In this document: in pieces, positions 22,301 through 33,395 of the stretch | Position numbering within the stretch: the stretch's first letter is position 1 | How the letters are laid out: each line of letters opens with the position of its first letter | NCBI GenBank assembly: GCA_014529385.2 | Contig: CM043942.1 | Location: 63,211,184 to 63,275,183 of the forward strand | Length of the DNA stretch: 64,000 nt | DNA from: Adiantum capillus-veneris | Taxonomy: Eukaryota > Streptophyta > Polypodiopsida > Polypodiales > Pteridaceae | Reading direction: 5' to 3' | Notes under the pieces: model-generated | What the model was told of the DNA's origin: nothing | What the model saw: the letters and a program-made list of their open reading frames with translations, nothing else | Database searches by the model: none | Translations under genes and position numbers: made by a program

Positions 22301-23559
22301 CTAAGTGTCCTTTGTTTACAAATTTAAATTAAATTCTTTTTCTTTAAATAGTGTATTTAAGAAAACCCTCTTGATATGCTTAGATATGTTAGCTAGAGGG
22401 TCATTTAAAAATATAACCTTGTATTTTATAAGCTACCATGATCATGAATTATACTCATCATTTTGACCCTCATAAGACTATGATTGATTATTTAAAGAGA
22501 TTGACTTTATAACCTCAAGAAAAAATGAAGCGACTCTGTAAAAACAATTATGTGACTTTTCCACAATTGTGCTATAGATAATTGAAATTTTCATGTGCAA
22601 AAAAAATCACTTTAGAGTATATAAATAATGGAAAGTTCTGCGTGTTTGATATGGCCATTTCAAGCATATCATTGTATACCAAAAAAAATATGTTTTTGAC
22701 GTATTTTGGAGTTTTAGAAAGTGATACATTTCTTGCTCTTTCCATTGAGGACTCAAGGTGGCAAGTAGAAGCACTTTGGTATGCAACAATTATTGGATCA
22801 GTTCAAATACTAAAAATTGCATAAGAGAAAACCTTGATATTTTCATTCTTGAGACATAGGCATAAAATAATACCAAATTTTCCATGTAGATCTCCTAAAT
22901 ATATCAAAGTATGTGGTATAGACACAATTGGGTGCCTAAAATGTTGGTTTCAATGTTGTTATGGTGAATCAAGATTTTCAAGATTTTTTGTGCAGTACAA
23001 AATTCAAGATAGAGTTCAAGCAGCGAGCTTTAATTGAGTTAGGAAGCCAAAAAATATTAAGTCATTTTTAGTTGTCAAACCGCACTAGAATAGCCCTAAT
23101 TCCATAAGGGAACCTTTAAAAGACCAAAATTATGCTCATATTCACCACGCACTCAAGTATGAAATTATGCATATAACTTGTGTGTGACTTGGAAACTAGT
23201 ATTTCAAGGGCATTCCAGTGTTTTGTATCACAAGTATTAACACTTGGATTTTATAAACATAGAAAGACCATCTCTACAAAGAGATATAAGAATTTTATGA
23301 ATTTTTTGGTAAAACATCTTGAAATTTTACTAACATTTGTGACTTAGAACTTACCATAATTCTCTCCATACGGATTGTATTTTGACATGGAGAAAAATCT
23401 AGTATTTTCTTTCCCTCATAACCAACCTACGGTAGAAGAATGGTGTAAAAAACTTTTTTCTAGATTGAGAAATAAATTGCCAAAACTTGGTAGGAAAACA
23501 TCACACTTTAGTGTCTTAGGACATTCTAGTGCCCAATTAGGACTATTGTTAAAGGAGCT

Positions 23560-23946
23560 ACCAACGCATCCAACTTGTCCCTTGCGAACTCATCAGCTTC
23601 TTTATTCTTATCATGAGAAACATGCTTAAATTATATTTGCTCAAACTCATGAAAAAGTTGCTTGATGCCATAGAACCATTTCTTCAAGTTTTCTTTCTCA
23701 ACATTCCACAAACCAAGTAGTCAATTCATGACTAGCAAGGTCACCCCTTTCACAATGAATATCTTCAACAAAAACTCACCACATTGCTTCAATCCAATGA
23801 AAAGAGTGAGGTATTTGACCTCATTGTTGCTTTTGCTTCATCAAGATTGTCAGCTCTAGAAAAAATTACATCGCCTTTTGGGTTCTTAATAATCATCCCA
23901 CTCCTTGCCTTAAAAGAAATTTTACGTATGCACCATCAAACATCAT
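23560..23946 (-). pseudogene. Second RNase H remnant (archaeal-type)
   Basis: The minus strand reads MFDGAYVKFLLRQG (catalytic Asp), then SNNEVKYLTLFIGLKQCG (Glu position: NNEVKY for NNEAEY) and, near the end, HVSHDKNKEADEFAR (last catalytic positions). In-frame stops lie between. The same domain order as at 6525-6790 supports a Tat-type affiliation. Confidence 0.75.
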
Positions 23947-24164
23947 CATATATGCATCTATAACATCCACTTCCTCTTCATGACCATCCTTGTCAACACT
24001 TGGGTAAGACGGAAACTCCCCTTCCTTGTGTACCACTATGTTTGCTAGGTGAGCTTTAATGAAATGATCAAATTTGAACTCAAATTCATACTCCTAGAGA
24101 TCCAAAGTCCACTTTAAAATAGGCTTGCTAGGCTTCAATTGTTGTACTACATACAACAAAAGAT

Positions 24165-25087
24165 TTAATGTGGTGAGCACATAGAACTTTTGTGGCAACA
24201 AATATGTCTTGAACTTGAGAAAAGCAAGAACCAATGAAAATACCCACTATTCCATTTTGTGTAAGAGAACTCGCTTACATTCTTCATTTTGCTCTTAAAA
24301 TAGATTGGCTTCAAGTTTCTACCATGGTTTTGCAAGAAGGCCGACCCAAAAGCTAATGATCCCACACCAACAGATACATAGAAAATAGATTCCAAGTCAA
24401 GAGGACTCACTATAGGTAAAGCACACAATACCTCCTTAATTACCATCAAAATCTTGTTGCATGTCTTCATTCCACTCAAACCCTTGAACTCTGTGGCTCA
24501 ATTTCTATAGAGGATACACATTGGCATAGCATCTAAGAAAACTGTGAGTGTTACTTGAGCTTATGCACAAATGATGCCACATGCTTTGTGTTGCTATGTG
24601 GATCCATAATCAATAAAGCTTTAACTTTCTCAGGGTTAGCCTCTATTCCATTTTGTGAGACCACATGTCCTAGCAAATGAACTCTAGCATGAAAAATCTT
24701 ACACTTCTTTGGGTTGAGTTTCCTACCCTCTTGTTGAAGTCTCTCAAAACTCACCCTTAGCTTCTCTAAATGTGTGATCCGAGAGCTATAGCATCCAATG
24801 TCATCCATTAAAACTTGAATTAACTTACCCAGGTAGGGACCAAACACTTTATTCATCCACCCTTGAAAGGTAGAATATGCATTAACCAATCCAAAAGGTA
24901 TTTTCTTGTAGGCAAAACAACCCCAAGTAGTAATGAAGCTAGTCTTCAAATGATCTCCGATATCTATCAAGATTTTGAAGGAAATCAAAAAATCCATCCT
25001 TGATTGCGTAGCATTCTTGGCCTGCAACTTGATTGAGGTTTCAATCTTGAAAGGGTAGTGGATAACGATTCCTTTTTGTGGAAGCAC
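24165..25087 (-). pseudogene. Reverse transcriptase and first RNase H remnant
   Basis: The RT part (25087-24551) has TTWGCFAYKKIPFGLVNA, then VLMDDIGCYSSR as the xxDD catalytic box, HLEKLRVSFERL, and LLGHVVSQNGIEANP. After a stop near 24550 the RNase H part (24479-24165) reads FYVSVGVGSLAFGSAFLQ, where the first catalytic Asp is again lost, and IYFKSKMKN. Upstream, near 25100-25200, WVSLVV-type sequence is recognisable in another frame. Not functional. Confidence 0.8.
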
Positions 25088-25688
25088 TCAAAGGTTTGAA
25101 ATCAATACATACCATAGATCTTTTATTCTTCTTGAGCACTGTAACTACTAAAGAGACCCATTCAGATTCCTCCACTCAAAAGCTAAAATCTACTTCTAAA
25201 AGCTTTGTCACATTTTCACAAAAATTCCCTCTCATAAATCACCCCAAATATCCTAAGCTTTTGGACCTTCGACTTGGTAACTTCTTTTAGTATGATCAAC
25301 CCCTTTTGCTCCTTGCAGCTCTATATATTTAGTGGAAAATAGCTTCAAAAACTTTGCAAACATATCTTTGCATTCTTCTTTTCTTTTTCCATTAAGTCCT
25401 CTCCTAACATGCTTCTTACGTTCATTTTAGCAGGCTCTATGATTTCTTTTGGACCCTCTTTAATCCTCCTTGACCTCCATATTATGCAAAGATGCTTCTT
25501 TTTTAACATTTATCCCAAATAGATCACAATACAATTGCATCAAGCCCTCCTCTAAAGTCTCTTTTGATGATGCAGACAAAGCATCACTATTATATGAGGC
25601 AATCTCTATTGAATCTGTATCTTGCATCTCCACTAAAGGTTGCATATGTGTCTTCATTTTGTAGACTATGGTCCTTCCTTTCTCTTGG

Positions 25689-26230
25689 TTAGGGATGGTG
25701 ATCAAGCCTATATCCAATCCTGCTTAGCACCAAGGGTTTTAACCATAAAATGATAAGGCAAGCATTTTCATCCCCTTGCATGACGTAGCAATTGACCAAA
25801 CAATCAATCCCCAAGACTTTTATCTTGACATCTTTAGCTATCCCAAGACACCTTTCTTTTTGTGGTTGGCCATCCTCATACGAATCAAACCATTCATTGA
25901 CATCTTGATACCTAATTTCTTCATGATATGAGCCTTGGTCGTGACACACACTTGGACACCACCATCCACATATCCTTCCACCTCTGTCTCCTTTATTAAT
26001 ATAGCTTCAACTATTGGCACCATATCTGTTGGGTGACCATTACTCAAAGATGATACCATACTTTGATGCTTTTATTTCTTGGAAGGAAGCCGTGTACTCA
26101 CACATTTTGTCCATCTCCTCCTCACACCTAAATGATTTCAACACTAGTATAAGTCAACTTCAATCAATGAAGGTCAACTTTGATGATGAAGTGTGAGCTC
26201 TCCTAATACTACTATTTTTGACACATACTT
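25689..26230 (-). pseudogene. Protease region of the decayed gypsy element
   Basis: GYVDGGVQVCVTTKAHIMKKLG has the same DGG-type active-site motif and spacing as the protease at 8455-9060. The frame changes near 25860 and continues IKVLGIDCLVNCYVM with an ILWLKPL end (ILGRPWL position). Upstream, EEEMDKMCEYTASFQEIKAS resembles the gag-protease linker. Confidence 0.7.
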
Positions 26231-26279
26231 GGGGCAGCCTTGTTATGGCAATAAGAAACTCAATCTCTGGACACAAATA

Positions 26280-26960
26280 CTCTCAAGTTTGATGGTGTTA
26301 TGGAGTTCTATTAAGGGAGTAAATGTGAAGGAGAAGCACAAGTGAATCATCAAGTGCTCCATTATCAGTGGAAACCAAAGGAAGACCAAAGGAGATGTTC
26401 AAAAGTCAAAGGCGTCGTGATTGCTCAAGATGGAGCAAGTCACACATAAGCTAGTTCTTGAGTGTTGGGACTGCAGTAAGAAGGGCCACGTAAAGAAGGA
26501 TTGGTGGTCCAAAAAGAAGAAGAAGTCGGAGTCTCAAGACAACAAGCTAGCATCATAGCCCAATGTGGTAGGTAAACTAGAGCAAGATGATCTAATTATT
26601 TCACTAGAAAATTGTCTAATTCTTGGATAGTAGACTCCAGATACTTATTCCATGCAACACCCCACAAGCAACATTTCTAAGATTACACCAAAGGTAATTT
26701 TGGGTAGTCTGTGAATTGGCAACAAAGGTACAATTTGTGTCAAAACTATAAGTGGAAATTAATGGAAGCTTAAAGATGTTGGATATGTTCCCTCTCTTCA
26801 CAAAAACTTGATCTATATAGGTCATTAGACAATGTAGGTCATAACATTGTATTAAAAAACAAACATTGGAAGATCTGGAAAGGATCTTTTGTGGTTGCAA
26901 AAGGAGATAAGGTAGGTACACTAAACTTGTGTATGGTCAGTGTACAATCTTCAATTTGTG
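26280..26960 (+). pseudogene. copia gag zinc knuckle and protease remnant
   Basis: A knuckle reads CWDCSKKGHVKKDWW near 26465-26510; it is CX2CX4HX4C with the last Cys changed to Trp. About 110 bp later WIVDSRYLFHATPHK matches the copia protease start (normally DSGAS-HATP), with Gly of the active-site triplet changed to Arg. Many stops lie on both sides. Confidence 0.75.
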
Positions 26961-26999
26961 CAACATCTATAGATGTTGACGATGTGATGTATCACTATC

Positions 27000-27990
27000 T
27001 GCTTGGGCATATGAGTACCATAGGAATGCAAATCCTTCAGGCCAAGTAGCTCCTACCAGATTTTGAAAGAAGTAGACTTGGAATTTTGTGAGGACTGTGT
27101 TTACGATAAACAAAAGAGGATAAAATAACTAAAAATAGAAAATGAAAGAAAAATAAAAAACTTGAATTATCTTATTTTGATGTATGGTGGCACCTTAGGA
27201 TTATACCATCCCTTGGTGGTTAATTGTACTATGTAACATTCATAGATGTTGCAACTAGGAAAACATGGATTTATGCAAAGGAAGAAAAATCCAATGTGTT
27301 TTCCATATTTCAAAAGTGGAAAACCCTTGTTGAAAATGAAGCAGGTACCAAGCTTAAATGCATAATATGTGACAATGGTGGAGGCTAGTAGTGCAACAAG
27401 TTTTGAAAGATGTTGTGCTAGCAATTGCATTCAAAGGCAAAGAAAAACCCCAAGGATACCTCCAAAAAACAGAGTTTCAAAAAGGATGAATAGAAAAATC
27501 ATAAAGCATGTGGCTACATGCAGGTCTGCCAGTTGAGCTTTGGATAGAAGTAGTAAGTACACCTGTGTACTTGATTAACCAATCACCGTCAATAACACTA
27601 GATGGAGGAATTCTAAAAGAGGCATGTATAGGTAAACTTGTGAATTATGAATTTCTAAAAATGTTTAAATGCAAGGATTTTATGCACATAGATAGAATTC
27701 TAAGGTCAAACTAGATGCAAAGTCTAAGAAGTGTTTCTTCATTGGCTATAAAGAAGCGGACTTTGGGTATTGTATATGGAATCTTAAAGACAATAAACTC
27801 TTGAGGAGTAGGGATGTAATTTTCAACAAACAAAATATGTACAAAGATTACTTGGAAAGAAAAGAAGCAAAAAGTACAGGTGATGAGTACATGGAGCTTG
27901 AGGACATTGAAGACTCAAGGAGTATAAGTGGTGAAAACTTGCAACAATGTCAACTAGATGAGGAACCTCAATCTATGTCGTGAAGATCTA
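27000..27990 (+). pseudogene. copia integrase remnant
   Basis: LGHMSTIGMQIL near 27000 is the integrase zinc-domain start. From 27508 the frame reads LHAGLPVELWIEVVSTPVYL, then SPSITLDGG and EACIGKLVNYEFLKMFKC (the usual plant copia integrase tail). After a shift it gives KKCFFIGYK-like sequence and SRDVIFNKQNMYKD at 27805-27850. Stops and a frameshift near 27710 show decay. The central catalytic region is poorly preserved. Confidence 0.75.
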
Positions 27991-28230
27991 CAAGAGTAAG
28001 TACAACTCTAGAAAGGTTTGCTACTTCCTTCAATCATCTCTTGATCTCAGATTTTGAAGAGCCAATCATACGAAGAATCCATGCAACACGAATCCAAAGA
28101 AGAATGGATGAAGAGCATGCGAGTGGAGATGGAATTACTATACCACAATCAAACATGGGAATTGGTTTATTTGACTAAAGGTAAGTAGGAAATGCAAAAA
28201 AATGCGTGTACAAGCTAAAGGAAGAAGAAG

Positions 28231-28764
28231 GTGATGAAATGGATACTTAGGTATCTAAAGGGGACAACCACAAATGCTTTGTGTTTTGGGGACACTGACA
28301 TTTTCTTGCAAGGGAATGTTGATGTAGATATGGTAGGTGACAAAGATACTCAAAGGAGAACTATTGGCTATGCCTTCAAAATTGGAGGCACAATAGTAAT
28401 TTGGGTTTCAAAGATGTAGAAAGTGGTCTCACTTACTACCACAAAAGCGGACTATGTAGCTCTCATTGAGGCAAGCAAACAAATTATGTGGCTTCACATA
28501 TTCTTGGAGGAGCTAAGATACAAGCAAGACAAATGTGTTTTGTATAGTGACAATCAAAGTGCCATTCATCTTGCAAAGAATTCAACCTTTCACTCAAGAA
28601 CCGAGTACATCAAAGTGAGATCACTTTATACGTACTCTTTGGAAGAGGGACATTTAAAGCTTGGAAAGTTTCACATGAGTGAGAATCCTATAGACCTATT
28701 AACAAAGGTGTTTAATAGAAAGAAGTTGAGCTTTTGCTCATCTTCAATCAGTATTCAAGGCTAA
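28231..28764 (+). pseudogene. copia RT end and RNase H remnant
   Basis: The frame starts KWILRYLKGTTTNALCF, the end of copia RT. RNase H follows: DVDMVGDKDTQRRTIGYAF, IWVSKM, an in-frame TAG at 28417-28419, then VVSLTTTKADYVALIEASKQ (Glu position), LYSDNQSAIHLAKNSTFHSR (Asp position) and the His-containing end. Only one stop interrupts this stretch. Confidence 0.85.
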
Positions 28765-28811
28765 GAAGCCGGAATGGAAAGCAATCACAGGTTCGGTGTG
28801 GAGATCAATCT

Positions 28812-28824
28812 ACAAGTGGGATAT
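28812..28824 (+). other. Polypurine tract of the copia element
   Basis: acaagtgggatat directly before the LTR start; AAGTGGGA-type sequences are usual here in plant copia elements. Confidence 0.6.
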
Positions 28825-29541
28825 TGTTAAGTATGGAGCCTAATTCACCCCTTGAATTTAAAAAAAAAAACTCAAATAAACACATTTGTAAGGCACTTGT
28901 TATGAGGAGAAGCCATTGTGCATGAGAAAAATCACTCATTGAAATGTTCCTTTTTGCCAAAATATTATGATCAGCGAACGATGACTGGAAGGTGATAAAA
29001 AAAGGTTGATCGATCAATTGGTGGTCAGAAGTCCTTAGTCGGTGGGGCTGAATTCACTGACCAGTGGCCGGTGTTCAATGGCCGTGGTCGATTTTAGGCA
29101 GACTTGTCTATCTAAGGGCGGCTACACATGGACACATGGGAGAGTTCAACTTGAACTTGTCTACACAAGGGTGTCTTTCATGAGAGAGTGTAGCACTTTT
29201 GGCCTATAAAAGGAGGCCTCTTCTACACACGAAACAAAATGAAGACAGATTGAAGGGTGTATGAGTTGGTGAAGTATGTGAGGTGGTTTAAGAGAGTGAA
29301 TTAAGGCAGGAGGTCCATTAAGGGTTGCCAAACCCTTTGTAACCTACTTCTAGTTTCAAGTGCAAAGCCACAAAGTGGTTTCTTTCCTGTGGTGGACATA
29401 GCCCACATTGAGTGAACAATGTATATCGTGTGCTCCCTCTGTCTCTCTCTCTTTCTATCATCTCTCTTGTGTGTGAAAAGTACCTCTCTCTATTAATTAA
29501 ACTACTATAATTTCTACTTAGCTACGCCTTTATTCCTAACA
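28825..29541 (+). repeat. 3' LTR of the copia element
   Basis: 717 bp, starting TGTTAAG and ending CCTAACA, with 5-bp inverted ends TGTTA/TAACA. A TATA box lies at 29204-29213. Transcript-end-like CT-rich sequence follows. The matching 5' LTR is absent. Confidence 0.85.
29204..29213 (+). promoter_or_regulatory. TATA box in the copia LTR
   Basis: CTATAAAAGG about 380 bp into the LTR in the element's orientation. Confidence 0.6.
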
Positions 29542-30000
29542 AAACTCTCAACTTTATTGTTGCTTCTGTCGTTGCCATTCTCTTTTCAAACCTGCCTAAA
29601 TTTGTCTGCTTCACTTGCACTCATGTTGTCTTTTTGTCTTCCTCCAAACCTTCAAACCAATCACGAGATTTCCCTTATAGTGCAAAGGGAAATACATGGA
29701 GATTTTCTTCATTATTTACAATGTGCATAGCAAGGGTATGCCACTCGAATTCACTAATCTAGTCCTTCACAACCTCCTTCCCTATAAACACTGGCCTACT
29801 ATACGCCATCTCTTTGGAGTTGCTTCTCCTTTGCTTAAAGTAATTCCATAGAAGTTGAAATCTTTTGCTTCAAAAATTACCACTACTTCTCTTCAAGGAT
29901 GCTCAAACATTAGAGCAAAACCACTTCATCTAGGTGCATAACAGGCAAATTTTCCCTCCCGAATGGGATCGTCAAAGGATGATAGAGCAAAAGACACCAT
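29542..30000 (-). pseudogene. gag N-terminal part of the decayed gypsy element
   Basis: A minus-strand ATG at 29998-30000 begins MVSFALSSFDDPIREGK. Further down, EWHTLAMHIVNNEENLHVFP and GKSRDWFEGLEEDKK match the gypsy capsid pattern (F-x-L-G-x-A-x-x-W-(F/Y)-x-x-L), with stops between. It ends abruptly at the copia 3' LTR, and the rest of gag lies beyond the copia insertion. Confidence 0.7.
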
Positions 30001-30282
30001 GGACACACTCACACACCCTAATATCTTAACACAACACAAAAAGCACTTAATTTTCTCACCTCACATACCACTACTCAAGAGATCAATAAAAATCCTTCCC
30101 CTAGACCCAATTCAAACTCCAAATATCTCGACCTACAAGCCCTTGCCTGCCCACAGACACTACAAGACGAGTCGAATTGATCAAGGCTTGAAATCACACG
30201 TGATGGTGACCAAAAGATACAAGAAAATCCATCCCCCAAAAAAAAAAACTCCACTCACAAAAGGCCTCTTTCAAACCATTTC

Positions 30283-31096
30283 AAAATCTTCACGAAACTC
30301 CACTCTATTGGACTCTTTGGTGTAGTCTCACATAGGGAAAATTTGGACTCACAAAGGGGCCTTATAAGGAGTTTGCGTTCCTCTCTCATGTCCAAAACGG
30401 ACGTGTAGTAAATTTTTTGCAAATCAATTCTAAACTTGGCAGAGATTTGGCAGTTAGAATCTACTCTTTGAGCTCTTTCTATTGATATATAGCATGCCAT
30501 GAGATTCCTCATCTTTTGAAAGATTCTATTTTTTATTCTCTAGATTCTAAACGTAGTTGTCACATCACAAGAGAATAAAAAATAGAATCTTTCAAAATTT
30601 AAGGAATCTCATGGCGTACTATATATCAATAGAAAGAGCTTGAAGAGTAGATTTCAACTGTCAAATCTCCGCCAAGTTTAGAGTTAATTTGCAAAAATTT
30701 TACAGCACGCTCATTTTGGACATGAAAGAGGAAGTTAAACTCCTTATAAGGCCCCTTTGTGAGTCCAAATTTTCCCTAATGATCCCAATGGCACTAATAC
30801 AATCACATAGTCTTGCAAAAAAGCCACACCTTCTTCCATCAATTTCTCTCAAACACACAGCCATGGAAACCTTAGAACTTCCATAGACTCTCCCAAGTGA
30901 AAAATTGAAGAGAAGGTACTCTCATTCACTCCTTCATACACTCAAAAATAGGACGCAAATAAGTCTGGACTACATAGGACCACCTATAGTAACCCTACTT
31001 TCTTCTTCACACAGAGAGGTGAAAGTGCTAATAATGAACTTCACAAGTACTCCCTAACCCTGGACACTCACATAACCATGAGTGATGTGGAAATTT
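30283..31096 (-). repeat. Right terminal-repeat block (probable 5' LTR part) with foldback insertion
   Basis: Matches 20042-20407 in two pieces, 30283-30330 and 30782-31096, with roughly 10% differences by eye. The two pieces are separated by the foldback element, whose removal restores collinearity. Confidence 0.75.
30331..30781. mobile_element. Foldback (MITE-like) element, 451 bp
   Basis: Nearly the whole element is one inverted repeat. The left arm from CATAGGGAAAATTTGGACTC pairs with the right arm ending in the complement (ccaaattttccctaatg). Arms are about 205 bp with about 10% mismatches and a loop of about 30 bases near 30540-30570. There is no coding capacity. Comparison with 20042-20407 shows the flanks joining as ctca|atcccaatg, matching the empty site ctca|accccaatg without an obvious target duplication. 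An RNA from either strand would fold into a long hairpin. Confidence 0.88.
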
Positions 31097-31889
31097 TTGA
31101 AAAGGAATGGCGTTATGGCATAAGTGTTAGTGAGCCATTCATGATGTGATTAATATGTTACTTACAAGAGAGATGAGAGAGAGAGAGAGAGAGAGAGATT
31201 GGCACTAATATAAGTAGCAAATCTTGATTAAATTAACAAAAACTAATATGCAAATTGTGGATAAAAAGTAGGGTACAATGTCACACCGTCGATCAGAGCT
31301 GAGAGACAGGTACAATGCCGGTAGTCCAAAGCCGACAAGGTTGGACACATAGGAGTGGGCAGGGATTGCACAAGAGACACACTTGACAATCCTGACAAAT
31401 TTCAACAGCAAAGAGATGCAGCGAGAGCACGTTTGGAGTCTGCTAGAGCATCATATCTTGGGAGTGTGTCGCTGGCGGCATGGCATGTGTAACAGATTTT
31501 GTGCAAATGTGTGTGCGGATGGTCTTACCCGATATCGAGTAGTGTCTGATCCTTGGTACAAAAGTTGCGTTGCTTTTGTGAAGCTAATTATGCTTTTGTC
31601 CAATGCAATGTGAATATAAAATGCAGAGATAAATATGCAAAATGCAAAAGAAAATTTGTCCATGGCTTGATGTTTTGTGGGGCTTTAATAATCTTAAAAT
31701 TATTTTTTTCATACATGTCAATTTGGTCACTTGAGCTCATGTAGCGGTTAATTCTTGTGCTAGATGGACAAGGGCTGGTGTGGCCAATGTTGCCATAGTC
31801 CATGCTTGTGGGAATTGAGCTCTGGAAAAAATCCTAGGGCCTTTTCTCAAACCATTTATTTCTCTAGAGTGGCTAGATATGTAGGAAGA
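31097..31889. other. No gene recognised
   Basis: A short (GA)n run at about 31172-31198. Otherwise short frames without motif. Confidence 0.5.
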
Positions 31890-32900
31890 GCAATGCCTAT
31901 TCAACTGTCACTGGAACATCTTCGTAGCTGGCAATAGATTTTTCTTCCAAAGCAGTGATTCTTGCTTCATAAAATGTAGGGCGACCATCCCATGGCAGAA
32001 ATCCTTCAGATGCTTGTTAGGATTGAGCATCAATAAAGTTGCCACTCTTGCACTTTGAGCTTGTATTTCAGGAACTCCTTGTGGGGTCCTTTTGGCATAT
32101 CATCTATCCATCTTTTGAGCTTGTCTCTAGCCTCTATAGAGTCTTTTTCTTCTTCAATTCCATGCATTTCTCCATTTGATGATGTATTTGGTAAGTCCAT
32201 TGGGGCCATGTCCGTGCTTTCAAATTCTACCATTTATTTTGCTTCCTTGGTGTGCATCTCTTCTTGGGTAGTGAGATCTGCTTTTGGTTGGCCAATTGCT
32301 CTTGAAGCTCTATAATCTCCTGTTTTCTTTGGGAATTGGCGGGCGAGCAATCCAACCATGAGAAGTTGTTGCTACAGCTTCTCCTGCTCTAGCTCCGCCT
32401 TCAAGGTTTTAATCTCTTTAGTAATTGCAGTAGGTTGTGATGTGGAGGCAGGTGCAGGTACTTGTTGGATTACTAAGAGGGTGAAGAGGGTATGCTTTAC
32501 TAGGTCATACGATTTACACATCTTGGAGTACTTTTTCTTCTCCCCTTCTAGAGCCTCTTTTGATGCTTGTTGTTGCACTTGTACCTCTCTATTGACTTCA
32601 ATTTTTCTTTCTAAATCTAGTGGATGCTGAGACATCTTCTTTCTCTGTCTTTAGAGAAGCGTGGAGCTGCTCCTTATCCTCTTATAGGTTGCTAACTTGT
32701 TGCTTCAGTCTCTCTAGCTCCATGTTGGCTTTTTGTGTTTCGGTCTTGGTATTCTCAACATCCTGTATTCTCAACTCAGTAATTACTTTTTGGCACTTGA
32801 ATTGGAGTTCAATCATTTCTAGGTGTTTCTTAAGATCAAACCCTAAGAATTATTTTTGTTGCAGCCGCATCTCCTTGACAAGTTCATAGTAATTCATCAT
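31890..32900 (-). pseudogene. Unrecognised coiled-coil ORF relic
   Basis: Minus-strand segments read as one broken protein. 32635-32372 has a charged, heptad-like stretch (LERKIEVNREVQVQQQASKE; LKAELEQEKL). 32233-32030 has the acidic NGEMHGIEEEKDSIEARDKL and then LKRWIDDMPKGPHKEFLKYK. A last piece near 31940-32000 reads RPTFYEARITALEEKSIASY. Stops and shifts separate the parts. No family was recognised. It may be an extra ORF of one of the surrounding retrotransposons. Confidence 0.4.
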
Positions 32901-32914
32901 AAATCATCACCAAG

Positions 32915-33395
32915 TCCTTATCACCCTCAAGCTAATGGACAAACAGAGAGCATGGATAAAATCATATACATTAGTTGGAACAACACCTTTTAATATGGCG
33001 TTTGGGATTAATGTTATACTTCCCATAGAATCCTTCTCACGCTTTGAGTAGCCAAGAACTTAGAGTGGACAAGTGATGAGCTATCAAAATAGGTTGATGA
33101 GCTTGAGAAGCTAGATGAAATACACTTACAAGATGTTGCAAGTATCTATACATAAAAATGACACATAAAGGAGCTTTATGATCAATATGTGATCAAAAAA
33201 GAGTTTAAAAAGGGCAACTATGTCTTAGTATACACCTTAAAACAACACTCCAACAAGTTAAAAAAGTGAGGAAATGACCCATTTGTGATTAACGATATAT
33301 CATCTAGTGGTGCCATTAAACTTATAGCATTAGAGGAAGAAGAGATATCCAACTAGATTAGTGGCTGCAAATTGAATAAATATCATCTACCACTA
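32915..33395 (+). pseudogene. Ty3/gypsy integrase C-terminal fragment
   Basis: The plus strand reads SPYHPQANGQTESMDKII, the conserved box with the catalytic Glu. After a small deletion, GTTPFNMAFGINVILPIES follows and later KKGNYVLVYTLKQHSNKLKK, NDPFVINDISSSGAIKLIAL and KLNKYH, the usual gypsy integrase tail. Stops interrupt it. The N-terminal two-thirds and RT are absent, so this is an isolated 3' piece of another element, on the opposite strand to the gypsy copies on both sides. Confidence 0.8.

Larger units (their letters stand above)
26280..29541 (+). mobile_element. 5'-truncated Ty1/copia element inserted in the gypsy gag
   Basis: The plus strand carries copia-type gag, protease, integrase and RNase H remnants in copia order (integrase before RT), then a polypurine-like stretch and a 717-bp 3' LTR. 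No 5' LTR was found before gag, and most of RT is missing between about 28180 and 28230. Minus-strand gypsy gag resumes directly after the 3' LTR, so the copia element is the younger insertion. Domain sequences resemble the Tork/Tnt1-like group of plant copia elements; that subgroup call is inference. Confidence 0.85.
20042..31096 (-). mobile_element. Decayed dual-RNase-H Ty3/gypsy element, split by a copia insertion
   Basis: Minus-strand order from the right: a repeat block (30283-31096), gag start (30000-29542), a copia element, gag end and protease (26230-25689), RT (25087-24551), RNase H (24479-24165), a second RNase H (23946-23560), integrase (22300-21440), then a repeat block (20042-20407) matching the right-hand one. 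The matching blocks are probably parts of the LTRs, although exact LTR ends were not found. Every domain contains stops. The second RNase H again points to the Tat group. The copy is older looking than the one at 1-14292. Confidence 0.6.

Noticed and set aside
22582-23037. Possible small host genes between gypsy domains
   Set aside because: Short AT-rich frames on both strands, without motif, inside a decayed element.
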